Assembly (NCBI GenBank): GCA_947053345.1
Contig: CAMRSM010000010.1
Coordinates: 1-64,000 of the forward strand
Reading direction: 5' to 3'
DNA length: 64,000 bases
Source: an uncultured Lachnospiraceae bacterium
Lineage (GTDB): Bacteria > Bacillota > Clostridia > Lachnospirales > Lachnospiraceae
Part shown: positions 8,621 through 16,789 of the stretch, in pieces
Position numbering within the stretch: position 1 is the first letter of the stretch
Layout: each line of letters starts with the position of its first letter
Program-made: the position numbers and the translations under genes
The notes under the pieces: model-generated
Database searches by the model: none
The model's input: the letters and a program-made list of their open reading frames with translations, nothing else
Told to the model about the DNA's origin: nothing

Positions 8621-10168
8621 ATGTCGGATTATCGGAGATGGATTTCTTATATTTACGCGTATGAAAACGGGATAAAAAAGCGGAACGCGGGGTACGCGAA
8701 GCTCGAACTCAAGGACGGGAGGCTGACAATGACACTTCATGTCACGCCGGACGGCAGGGAAGGAAATTACCGCGTGTGCCTGTATAAAAGCCAGTCCGGG
8801 CGCGGGGAAGGGGTACTGCTTGGGAATGTGGATAAAAAACAGGGTGGGAACGGTGTCCGTTTTGTGGAGGATGCGGCGGATTTGAACGGGAGCGGACTTT
8901 TGTTTCAGGAGATGAACGGTCTGCTTTTGTACGATGAGCGCGGGAAATATCTGATTTCTTCTTGGGAGGATGAGCCTGTCCAGATCCCGGTCGTGCAGGA
9001 GGTCATTGCATTGCTGGAACAAGGACAAGTGGACGCGCGCGGGGCGGCAGGGGATGAGAGGGAAGATAGAGCCGTAACCGGCGCGGCATGGGAGGCTGCC
9101 AGACAGAGTAGGGAAACTGGCCAATCCGGGGAAAACGCGGTGGTGGAAACCGCGGGGGGAACAGAGCGCGGGGCTGCGGGGACACCATCGGCGGAGGGAG
9201 CGGGAAGCACAGAACAAGCCGTGGCGGAAACTGCGGAAGGGGCAGTGAAGGAAACTGCGAGAAAAACGTGGGTAGAAGCATTGGAGAACGCGAAAAGAGC
9301 TGCAATGGATAGCGCGAACAAACCAAAGATGAAGGGAAGCAGGGCGGTGCAGGAAACAGATGGGAAATCTGCCGGGGAAGCCGACAGGAGGGAAGGAGAA
9401 GAGGTGTCTGCAGCAGCAGTGGAGGGGACAACCACAGCCGCTGCAGAAAACGAGGTGGGCGCGACAGGCCAGGACCCTGCGGTTCCAAACTCTCCGGAGG
9501 AAGCGGGGGCCAACAGCAAAACCGCAGGGATGTTCCGCACCGAGAGTGTGGAAGCCGTCACCCTGTCTGACGACATAAAAAACGCGCCGGAAAGCGGGGA
9601 GGCGGCAGACGGACTCCATGCCTGCACAGTTCCGGCATCCGCTGTCGGTGATACATGGCAGCAGGAAGAAACATCAGGTTCGTTCTCCGGGCAGGATACG
9701 GCAAAGCAGACAGGGCAGCAAGATCCGGTGGCAGCCGGGGGAATGGTCAGCACAGATGGGAGTGAAAATGCGCGGGAGAGTGGGGCGGCACAGGTGCTGG
9801 GACGTTTGGAAAGCCGCATTTTTTCCTGCCTGCCTGCCATGTATCCGTTCGAGCATCAGGAGTTTGAGCGCAGTGTGCGCATGGAACCTCAGGATCTGGG
9901 GCTTTTACCGCGCGAGATGTGGAAATACGCGGGAAACAGTTTTCTTTTGCATTCTTATTACGCGTATCACCACATGCTCTTTGTGCGGAAGGTGCGCGGC
10001 AGGGAGCGGAATTGTTTCCTCATGCTGCCGGGGGTATACAACCCGAAGGAACAGCACATGGCACAGCTGTTTGGGTTTTCGCGTTTCTGCCCGGTTCGCA
10101 AAAAAGCCCTGCAGCAGGGAGATTTCGGGTACTGGTACATGGAGGTGTGCTTCCCGAAAGAATCCTGA
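8621..10168 (+). CDS. Unknown protein with conserved ends and a long disordered linker
   Basis: A 515-residue protein I cannot assign. Residues 1-125 form a compact domain (starts SDYRRWISYIYAYENGIK) rich in beta-type sequence. Residues about 130-395 are Ala/Glu/Gly/Thr-rich with little order. The last 115 residues (from about LGRLESRIFSCLP) are again compact and aromatic, with YYAYHHMLFVRKV and QLFGFSRFCP. No signal peptide or membrane segment is visible, so it is probably cytosolic. The ATG at 8621 follows GGGAGGAAG; the upstream in-frame extension to 8546 lacks a ribosome site. It is transcribed away from the lipoprotein gene at 8258. Confidence 0.8.
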   Translation: MSDYRRWISYIYAYENGIKKRNAGYAKLELKDGRLTMTLHVTPDGREGNYRVCLYKSQSGRGEGVLLGNVDKKQGGNGVRFVEDAADLNGSGLLFQEMNGLLLYDERGKYLISSWEDEPVQIPVVQEVIALLEQGQVDARGAAGDEREDRAVTGAAWEAARQSRETGQSGENAVVETAGGTERGAAGTPSAEGAGSTEQAVAETAEGAVKETARKTWVEALENAKRAAMDSANKPKMKGSRAVQETDGKSAGEADRREGEEVSAAAVEGTTTAAAENEVGATGQDPAVPNSPEEAGANSKTAGMFRTESVEAVTLSDDIKNAPESGEAADGLHACTVPASAVGDTWQQEETSGSFSGQDTAKQTGQQDPVAAGGMVSTDGSENARESGAAQVLGRLESRIFSCLPAMYPFEHQEFERSVRMEPQDLGLLPREMWKYAGNSFLLHSYYAYHHMLFVRKVRGRERNCFLMLPGVYNPKEQHMAQLFGFSRFCPVRKKALQQGDFGYWYMEVCFPKES

Positions 10169-10180
10169 GAGAGGCCTGCG

Positions 10181-10933
10181 CTACCTCCCGTACGGGCTGT
10201 CAAATTCCGCTTCCGCTTTCTTCACTGCGTCCTCCAGTGTGAGCCCTGTGAAATAAGGCGCATTGAGGTAGCGGCCGGATTTCCCGTCATCGACAAAAGC
10301 GCCGACGGCAATGCCCGGGATTGCGCTCTCCGGTGCGTTTGGCGCGTAAGGGCCGCCGAGGTCGGTACGGCACCAGCCCGGATCCGTCAAGTTGATCAGC
10401 ACATTTGTTCCCTGAACCGTAGAGCCGAGGTCTATGGTAATTTTATCGAGGGCAGCCTTGCTCGCGCTGTAACCTGCCTGTTGTGGTTCAAGGCGGATCC
10501 CGCTTGTTGTGTTGATGATCCGCCCAAAGCCGTTTTCGATCATGCGCGGCATGAAATGATAACAGATCATCGCGGGTGCGGTGCAGTTGATCTTAAAACT
10601 TTCCGTGTAATCGGACGGGGGTGTATTGAAATAGTCGTTCCGGTAAGCAATCTGCAGCCCGGCATTATTCATCACAATATCAATCCGCACGCCGAGGGCA
10701 TCAATATCGGAAAGCATTTTTTCCACGGCGGAAAGGTCGGAAAGCTCTGCATGTACGGCGTGGGCCAAGACCCCAAGAGCTTTAACCTCCTTCATGATTT
10801 TTTCGGTGTGTTCCGGCGTGCGGCTGTGGAGAACAAGGTTGCAGCCCTGTCCTGCCATAAATTTTGCGGTAAGGGCACCGATGCCTCTGCTTGCGCCTGT
10901 GATCAGCGCCCATTTTCCTCTTACATTAACCAT
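10181..10933 (-). CDS. Short-chain dehydrogenase/reductase
   Basis: A 250-residue classical SDR. The NAD(P)-binding TGASRGIG lies near residue 12, NNAG near 90, the catalytic Ser in INTTSGIR near 143, and YSASK near 156. The HSR after the second strand suggests NADP(H). The substrate is unknown. It is convergent with the gene ending at 10168 and stands alone, with AAGGAGTG before the ATG. Confidence 0.9.
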   Translation of the reverse strand: MVNVRGKWALITGASRGIGALTAKFMAGQGCNLVLHSRTPEHTEKIMKEVKALGVLAHAVHAELSDLSAVEKMLSDIDALGVRIDIVMNNAGLQIAYRNDYFNTPPSDYTESFKINCTAPAMICYHFMPRMIENGFGRIINTTSGIRLEPQQAGYSASKAALDKITIDLGSTVQGTNVLINLTDPGWCRTDLGGPYAPNAPESAIPGIAVGAFVDDGKSGRYLNAPYFTGLTLEDAVKKAEAEFDSPYGR

Positions 10934-11032
10934 AATAACACTCCTTTTTGTAATTTATAATGTTATGCCAATACATCCCTGATTCCGGTGCGGCTGGCTG
11001 CCCCTGCTTGAAGATGCGGCATAATTTTCGTG

Positions 11033-11602
11033 TCAGCGCTGCTGCGGGAATATGTCGCCCTCAAGCAGCGAATAGCGCAGATGGTCGCGGTATTTTCCGC
11101 CGATCGGCGCGAAGCCGCGCACCGTACCTTCCGGCATAAAGCCGAGGCGTTCCATCAGCCGGAGAGAGTTCGCATTTTCCGGCAGGATATTGGCTTCCAT
11201 GCGATGGAGGCGGTAGAAAAAGAAAACTTTTGGGATCAGGAAGCGCAGTGCTTCCGTCATATAGCCATGCCCCGTAAAATCCCGGTCCAGACGGTAGCCG
11301 AGACGGCAGCAGGCACAGGAGGGCGGGGAAAGCTCGATATGCGTGAACGATGCGGTTCCGAGCGGTAACTTATAGCCGGACAGAAAAAAATAGTAGCGGA
11401 CGGCATGGGAGTGCAGATACTGTACGGATTCCGCGGCAAGCGTGCGGCGCTGGTATTCCGCCGTAAAGTATTCGGGCGGATGATCCATTTCCCAAGGGGA
11501 GAAATGCTCCCGGTTTCTGCCGTAAAATTCCGTTGTCAGTGCGGCATCCTCCTCATTTAAGATTTTTAGTTCCATACGGTCGGTTGTGTAGGTAAAGAGC
11601 AT
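11033..11602 (-). CDS. GNAT acetyltransferase (RimJ/RimL-like)
   Basis: A 189-residue GNAT of the ribosomal-protein acetyltransferase-like type: LGYRLDRDFTGHGYMTEALRFL holds the acetyl-CoA loop, and ENANSLRLMERLGFMPEG is the usual C-terminal motif. Members modify ribosomal protein N-termini or small molecules; which one is not readable here. The start at 11602 is set by an AGGAGG ribosome site; a longer frame to 11683 has none. Confidence 0.9.
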   Translation of the reverse strand: MLFTYTTDRMELKILNEEDAALTTEFYGRNREHFSPWEMDHPPEYFTAEYQRRTLAAESVQYLHSHAVRYYFFLSGYKLPLGTASFTHIELSPPSCACCRLGYRLDRDFTGHGYMTEALRFLIPKVFFFYRLHRMEANILPENANSLRLMERLGFMPEGTVRGFAPIGGKYRDHLRYSLLEGDIFPQQR

Positions 11603-11713
11603 ACGTCCTCCTTTTGAGCGGGGTGCGGGGTGCTGACGCGGAATTGTGCTTATCTGGCGCAAATCTTCCGCAGAACTTGGCATCGGACGGCGGAAAGCGG
11701 TTTTCGGGAAGCC

Positions 11714-12427
11714 CTAACAAATCCCACGCAGCCCGACTGTGCCAAAATGTGGTTCGAGCAATTCAAGGAAGCCATTTAATTCCACGGCAGAGTAGCCGGT
11801 AAGCGCCGTGAATGTTTTGGAGAAGGAGCAGATCATGCTGCCGTCCGTTTTCAGTGCCTGAAGGTAATAGGCACGCGCGCCGTGAAGCCATTCGCCGATG
11901 GAGGAAAATGTGGCGGCATCATGCAGCTCGCGCACGACGGTCGTGCGGAATTCATAGGGGATGCCCGCCCGCATGATAAGGTCAGCGCTCTTTGCGACCG
12001 CATCCGTTTGGAAATCTTTTATGCCGGCGGCCTCGGCATAGCGGGAAAGCGAGGATTTGATGTCCATAGCGATGTAATCGGCAAGCCCCTCCGCCACGAT
12101 TTGGCGCAGCATGGCAGGGTTCGTGCCGTTGGTATCAAGTTTGACAAGATACCCCTGTGCCTTGATTTTTCCCAGGAATCCGGCAAGATCCGGCGCAAGG
12201 GTTGGCTCTCCGCCTGTCACGCAGACACCTTCGAGCGTTCCCTGCCGCTTTTTCAGGAAATCAAAGAATTCTTCCCCGGATATCTCCGGCTGTGTGCCGG
12301 GAAACAGCACGAGCGGGGCGTTATGGCAGAACGGGCAGCGCATGTTACAGTGCCCGGTGAATACCGTGCAGGCGATGTGTCCCGGAAAATCCAAGAGTGT
12401 CAATTTGTTAAGACCGTGTATTTTCAT
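11714..12427 (-). CDS. Radical SAM activating enzyme, anaerobic NrdG-like
   Basis: A 237-residue radical SAM protein with the 4Fe-4S motif CNMRCPFC near residue 28, followed by the glycine-rich VTGGEPT and by LDTNGTNP. It matches the group annotated as anaerobic ribonucleotide-reductase activating proteins, which install a glycyl radical in NrdD. No nrdD or other glycyl-radical enzyme gene lies nearby, so the partner is elsewhere or different. It is probably expressed with the downstream GNAT gene (112-nt gap). Confidence 0.85.
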   Translation of the reverse strand: MKIHGLNKLTLLDFPGHIACTVFTGHCNMRCPFCHNAPLVLFPGTQPEISGEEFFDFLKKRQGTLEGVCVTGGEPTLAPDLAGFLGKIKAQGYLVKLDTNGTNPAMLRQIVAEGLADYIAMDIKSSLSRYAEAAGIKDFQTDAVAKSADLIMRAGIPYEFRTTVVRELHDAATFSSIGEWLHGARAYYLQALKTDGSMICSFSKTFTALTGYSAVELNGFLELLEPHFGTVGLRGIC

Positions 12428-12569
12428 ATTCCCCTCTCATTCTGTTGCGGGTGCGGCACCCTGAAAAATTTCGGGCTGTATCTTTCCCGGGTTTCGCGGC
12501 GGCAGCTTACGGGTGCTGCAGATGTATTTTTGGCTGCACGCGGACAAAATCATGCTGTGGGCTTGGCGG

Positions 12570-15269
12570 TCAATCATCAGGGACGGATTCGGGAGTTTGC
12601 CGGAGTTTCCGGAAAAAACCGCTTAAAAGTGCGGCGCATTCTTCCCTGCACACGCCTGCTGTGACTTCGCACTGGTGGTTGAAGCGCGGGGTCTGCAGGA
12701 TATTTAAGATGGATCCCGCACAGCCTGCTTTCGGGTTCATGGTGCCGATTACAACACGGGGGATGCGCGCCTGCACGATCGCACCGGCGCACATCGGGCA
12801 AGGTTCCAGGGTGACGTAGAGCGTGCAGTCTTCCAGCCGGAAGTCCCGGTATTTTTTTGCTGCCTCCTCAATGGCAAGCGTTTCCGCATGGGCGAGGACG
12901 GAGGCGTTTTGGTTTCGCATATTGCAGGCACCCGCGATGATCTCCTCCCCGTGCGCGATGACGCAGCCAATCGGGACATCCCCTGCCGCCGCTGCCATTT
13001 CCGCCAGTTTCAGGGCTTCCCGCATGAAACGGATGTCAGATTCTGCGGCGGCGGGCAGGCAGGTGATGTCGGATGGCAGGACAGATACTTCCGGCAATTC
13101 CCGGAAAAAGGGGGCGGGATTGGATCGCTCTGTCGTTTTTCCGGAAAGGGATTGTGGTTCCTGATGGCGGGAAACGTGTTTTCCGCTGTCGTTATCCAGA
13201 GTGTTTTCTCCTTGTTTCCCGGATTCCGTGATCACGGTATACCCCGGCATCTTTCCGGACTTTTTTGCCCCATATTTGGACGCGCCGCGTTCCACGATGG
13301 TCACCGCGGTAAAGGTATATGCGGCAGTGCCGTCCTCCGTGCGCACCGGGGAAGCACAAAGGTCAATTTCGCCGCGCAGGCGGTAGACGCAATGTCCCCA
13401 GACCGGGGAAAGTTTTTCATCCTTCCCGAATTCGACCGTCCCGACCGACCAATCCCCTTTCGGCAGCTTGATAAGACATCCGCTGAGGCGGGCAATGCCG
13501 TTTTCAAGCTCCGGTTTCCGGGCGCACATATAGTTCAGCGCGATATGGTTTTCAGCCTTTTGGAAAGTAAATTTGGAGGTCAGTTTCACAAATTTTTCGC
13601 CGACGTTTCCGGTGCGCGTGTAACCAAGCAGGCCGCAGGATTTCGGATAGGCCGTCCCACAGATACAGCGGAAACCATTTTCGGAAAATGTGGTGCTCTT
13701 TGCGCCGAATTCTGCTCCGTCCTGCTGCATGTAGCCGTTGATTTCCGGCAGGTTATGGTAGGAGGATTGCATGGTCCAGATCGTGTAGCGGCGGTCGGAG
13801 AAGGTATCTTTCGTGTATTCGCCAACACCCACATCAATCAGGAGCGGCGAACCGTCCGCATAGACGACCACGTTGCCGCAGTCATTGTGGTTGTGGTTTT
13901 CGCCGTTGTGACCACCCTTAACGGCAACACAGAAATGCTCGTTACGGAAAATCCCGACCGACAGGGAGCCGATTTGTTCCTGAGCCTTGTGGGCGGGCTC
14001 CCCGGTGCAGTGCTCTATGGCATCCGAAGCAAGCGCGGCGTTTAGTACCGCCCGGAAATCCATATTATCCCGCAGGGTCGGGTCGGGCGAGGAAGCCTTC
14101 TGCCTGCGGTGCAGGTAAGCCCCAAATTTTGTGAGTTCCGGCAATCCGCCCGTACAACCCATAGCGAAAATCATGGAGGCGTTCGGGGCAAAGCGCGCGG
14201 CACAGTCCGCAAAGTTGACATAGTAGCTGCCCGTTAAATGCACTTTATAAATGAAGGAATACATTCGGGCAAGTTTTGCGGCATCAAAAGACTGCCAGAG
14301 CCCGCACTCAAAAAAATGCCCGACGGAATGCTCCCAATACTGTGCCCCTTCGTCACAGCCGCCGTCATCCGGGTAATCCGAGAAATAATTGTTCAGGGAG
14401 GCGAGGCAGCTTTCAGCGATCGCGCAAAGCTGCGGCAGGCGTTTTTGCGGGAGGAAGGCGGAGAGGGGGGAGGGAGGCTGCCCCGTGGGAAGAGAATGGG
14501 CGGGGGATCCTGCCTGTACCTCCACGTTGTCATGCCGCACTGGCGTGTCAGTGAAACATGGCTGGGGCAAGGTGCTGCCGTACTGTTCTGATGTGCCCTT
14601 AAGCTGCGTTTTTGCTGTTGTGCCGGTTTGCTGTGCCGCGGCGCAGCAAACTCCTTGCCGCACCGTCCCGCTGTCGCACCAGGGCAGTGCGTCTGGCAGT
14701 ATGGCACGCACACATTCCAAAACGCCGTGGATGCACCAGGGAGTCCAGTTGGACGGCACTTTTCGGCGGTTTTGTCCAAGGTCGCGCCACCAGTAGTCAT
14801 GTGTGAGGAACGGCAGGAAAATGCGCGTGTCAATCGCCTGCCAGATTTGTTTCTGCAGGGCGGGGGCAAGGGGCAGGCGCGCCGAGATCATGGCGAGTGC
14901 CGCCGCAGTCTGGGAGGAGAACAGGTCAATGTTTTCTTCATCCCCTTCCGGCAGCCTGCCGCCGGAATGCGCGGGGAGTACCCAGGAGGGTTCTGTCAGG
15001 GTACAGGCTATGATGCGCGTAAGCTCCGGCAAAAAACGTCCCTCCCCCTCGCAGAGTTCGCCGAGTGCGAGACGGTTTAACAGCCTGCGGCGGCAGAAAT
15101 TCACGCCCTCGTAGTGGACACGGTTGCCGCTGCGTGAAAATTCCGTGTATAATTCCTCGTTCAAATCCCCGGCATCCGTGCCAAGGCAAGCTTCTGCCTC
15201 GCGTATGGCGGCGGAAAAAAAGGCAGGGGAGAGAGTCGTTTTAAAATCTACTGTCTTTGCCATGTCCAT
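12570..15269 (-). CDS. Heparinase II/III-like domain fused to tRNA adenosine deaminase (TadA)
   Basis: One 899-residue frame joins two unrelated enzymes. Residues about 1-650 look like a heparinase II/III-type polysaccharide lyase: a helical first part, then HNHNDCGNVVVY with HNHND at 459-463 and a beta-rich part. The motif is typical of this fold. Residues 745-899 are a complete TadA, the enzyme that makes inosine at the wobble base of tRNA-Arg: zinc ligand and catalytic pair HAE (794-796) and PCPMC with Cys824 and Cys827. A polar low-complexity linker (about 660-740) joins them. No in-frame ATG with a ribosome site precedes the TadA part. AAGGAGC precedes the main ATG. There is no signal peptide, so the lyase-like part would be cytosolic. 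An assembly frameshift is the main alternative. Confidence 0.85.
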   Translation of the reverse strand: MDMAKTVDFKTTLSPAFFSAAIREAEACLGTDAGDLNEELYTEFSRSGNRVHYEGVNFCRRRLLNRLALGELCEGEGRFLPELTRIIACTLTEPSWVLPAHSGGRLPEGDEENIDLFSSQTAAALAMISARLPLAPALQKQIWQAIDTRIFLPFLTHDYWWRDLGQNRRKVPSNWTPWCIHGVLECVRAILPDALPWCDSGTVRQGVCCAAAQQTGTTAKTQLKGTSEQYGSTLPQPCFTDTPVRHDNVEVQAGSPAHSLPTGQPPSPLSAFLPQKRLPQLCAIAESCLASLNNYFSDYPDDGGCDEGAQYWEHSVGHFFECGLWQSFDAAKLARMYSFIYKVHLTGSYYVNFADCAARFAPNASMIFAMGCTGGLPELTKFGAYLHRRQKASSPDPTLRDNMDFRAVLNAALASDAIEHCTGEPAHKAQEQIGSLSVGIFRNEHFCVAVKGGHNGENHNHNDCGNVVVYADGSPLLIDVGVGEYTKDTFSDRRYTIWTMQSSYHNLPEINGYMQQDGAEFGAKSTTFSENGFRCICGTAYPKSCGLLGYTRTGNVGEKFVKLTSKFTFQKAENHIALNYMCARKPELENGIARLSGCLIKLPKGDWSVGTVEFGKDEKLSPVWGHCVYRLRGEIDLCASPVRTEDGTAAYTFTAVTIVERGASKYGAKKSGKMPGYTVITESGKQGENTLDNDSGKHVSRHQEPQSLSGKTTERSNPAPFFRELPEVSVLPSDITCLPAAAESDIRFMREALKLAEMAAAAGDVPIGCVIAHGEEIIAGACNMRNQNASVLAHAETLAIEEAAKKYRDFRLEDCTLYVTLEPCPMCAGAIVQARIPRVVIGTMNPKAGCAGSILNILQTPRFNHQCEVTAGVCREECAALLSGFFRKLRQTPESVPDD

Positions 15270-15625
15270 AATGCTCCTTTTTCCCGCCGCCGGAAAACCG
15301 CAGGATGATATACGAGCCGGCGGCGGATTGCTTTGCTAAAATCATAGTATAGGATTGGGGAAAAGTCAATGGCTTCAAAATACCGTAAAAAGGTTTTTAT
15401 AGGGAAGTGTTTTGCGGCATTTAAAAGAGAATACATACGTAAAAAACAGGAAATCTTACCTGCCGTTGCCGCAATACTGCAGGACAGAAGGATGATCCGG
15501 TTTATGTCCCCGTGCCGGATGGGAAATGTTGTGGAATTGTAACATTTTACCCGGCTCTATAAAACCGTGAAGTCAGGAGCAGGACAATGACCTGGGATCC
15601 CCAGATAAAATCCTTTTATCCCACC
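15270..15625. other. Intergenic region between the TadA fusion and SRP RNA
   Basis: About 350 bases with no supportable gene. Short open frames here lack ribosome sites and normal composition. It must hold the promoter of the minus-strand fusion gene, but I could not pick it out with confidence. Confidence 0.5.
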
Positions 15626-15654
15626 TTGACAAACTTCCCAAAATAAAGTATACT
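15626..15654 (+). promoter_or_regulatory. Consensus sigma-A promoter of the SRP RNA
   Basis: TTGACA at 15626-15631 and TATACT at 15649-15654 are separated by exactly 17 nt, close to ideal for a housekeeping promoter. Transcription would start near 15661, about 50 nt before the base-paired 5' end of the RNA, consistent with a processed precursor as known in Bacillus. Confidence 0.85.
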
Positions 15655-15709
15655 AAAACACGCATCCGTTTGCCGGGTGCAGATATTTTACAATTTTAAG
15701 TCAAAAAGT

Positions 15710-15975
15710 TTCCGCGCAGCCGGGGAGATAGCGGTGCCCTGTACCTGCAATCCGCTATAGCAGGGGTGATGGCGCGCCGAGGGTGATGCTCTGTGGAGCC
15801 GCCCTCTGTAAGCGATGTTGACGTTTGGGTCTTACGCAATGGGAATTCATGAACCGTGTCAGGGCAGGAATGCAGCAGCACTAAGTGGACACTTCCATGT
15901 GCCGTGAGGAAGCCTGAGCCGAGTTGGCTGCAGAGGTAACGTCTGTGGGGGTCATTCGAAGCGGGTCGCGCGGAA
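15710..15975 (+). ncRNA. ffs: Signal recognition particle RNA, large Firmicutes type
   Basis: The scaffold RNA of the signal recognition particle. The Alu-domain part reads CCTGTACCTGCAATCCGCT, followed by TTGACGTTTGGGTC, as in the Bacillus scRNA. The Ffh-binding S domain has GTCAGG, GGAA and GCAGCAGC, then ACTTCCATGTGCCG. The two ends pair: TTCCGCGC (15710-15717) with GCGCGGAA (15968-15975), followed by a T-rich tail. The length of about 266 nt fits the large form. In Firmicutes this RNA often lies next to tadA; here the TadA-containing gene is adjacent but on the opposite strand, and dnaX does not follow. Confidence 0.93.
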
Positions 15976-15985
15976 TTTATTTTTC

Positions 15986-16789
15986 TCCGTTTCCGGAATT
16001 TTGTACCCGCGGAAAATAAACCTATAAATATGCATTGTGGATGGCACATAAAGATAGTATTTATTGTAAAGAGTTATTTCAGGAACCGGATAGGGTATGC
16101 AGAATAACCCCAAAAAGAAATTACTTGAAATCGGTTCTGGAACGGGGCAGGCAACAGGCCGGGAGGTTATCATGCCATGTTTATGGCCCGCTCTGATGAA
16201 ACAAGTGCAAACCTGTCTTTAAGAGATAGGATTGATTAAGTGCATGAGATATATTTTCGTGTAAAACAAAGATATCCTTGTAAGCTGGACGATGAGAATG
16301 TTCTTAAATTATGGGTTTAAGGATTTGGAATATAAAGAGTGGAAAAGTGTGGGGAAACAGGATGCGGTTAAATACATTTGTTATATCAGCACTCACTGTG
16401 AATACATAATTTTAGATAAGCCGTATAAAACAAGCAATTGCGCAGGTATTCGGAAAGTGATTGTGGATGGAGGAAATGAAACCGCCATCACAGATACGAT
16501 ACCGTCATATTTCGCGCGGAGACCTCTGTAAATCCGGGGATTGCAGGGCTATAGTATGATTGAAAATTCCGCAAAAGCATTTATAGATACTTTCTGCATG
16601 GACAAACCATGCGGATTCTTGTTTTTCTGGATAAAAACCCCATTTTCTAATTACTTTTTTTAACTTTTTCGAAATTTCACTTTCCGTATTCCAAACTTTC
16701 GTATATAATAGTATACAGGATTTTTTTGGACCGGCAGGACCGTGCCGGCAGATGATATTTAGAAGGTGGTTTGGAAAGGATCGAATGGG
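15986..16789. other. Long intergenic stretch, no supportable gene
   Basis: About 800 bases, more AT-rich than the flanks. A 79-codon plus-strand frame at 16292-16531 has no ribosome site and is not convincing. A TATAAT at 16704-16709 is the likely -10 box for the gene at 16790, with only a weak -35 (TTTCCG at 16681). Confidence 0.5.

Noticed and set aside
15270-15625. A tRNA gene beside tadA and the SRP RNA
   Set aside because: No cloverleaf, T-loop or acceptor pairing could be found.
16292-16531. 79-codon plus-strand open frame in the gap after the SRP RNA
   Set aside because: No ribosome site, atypical composition and no recognisable motif; treated as chance.
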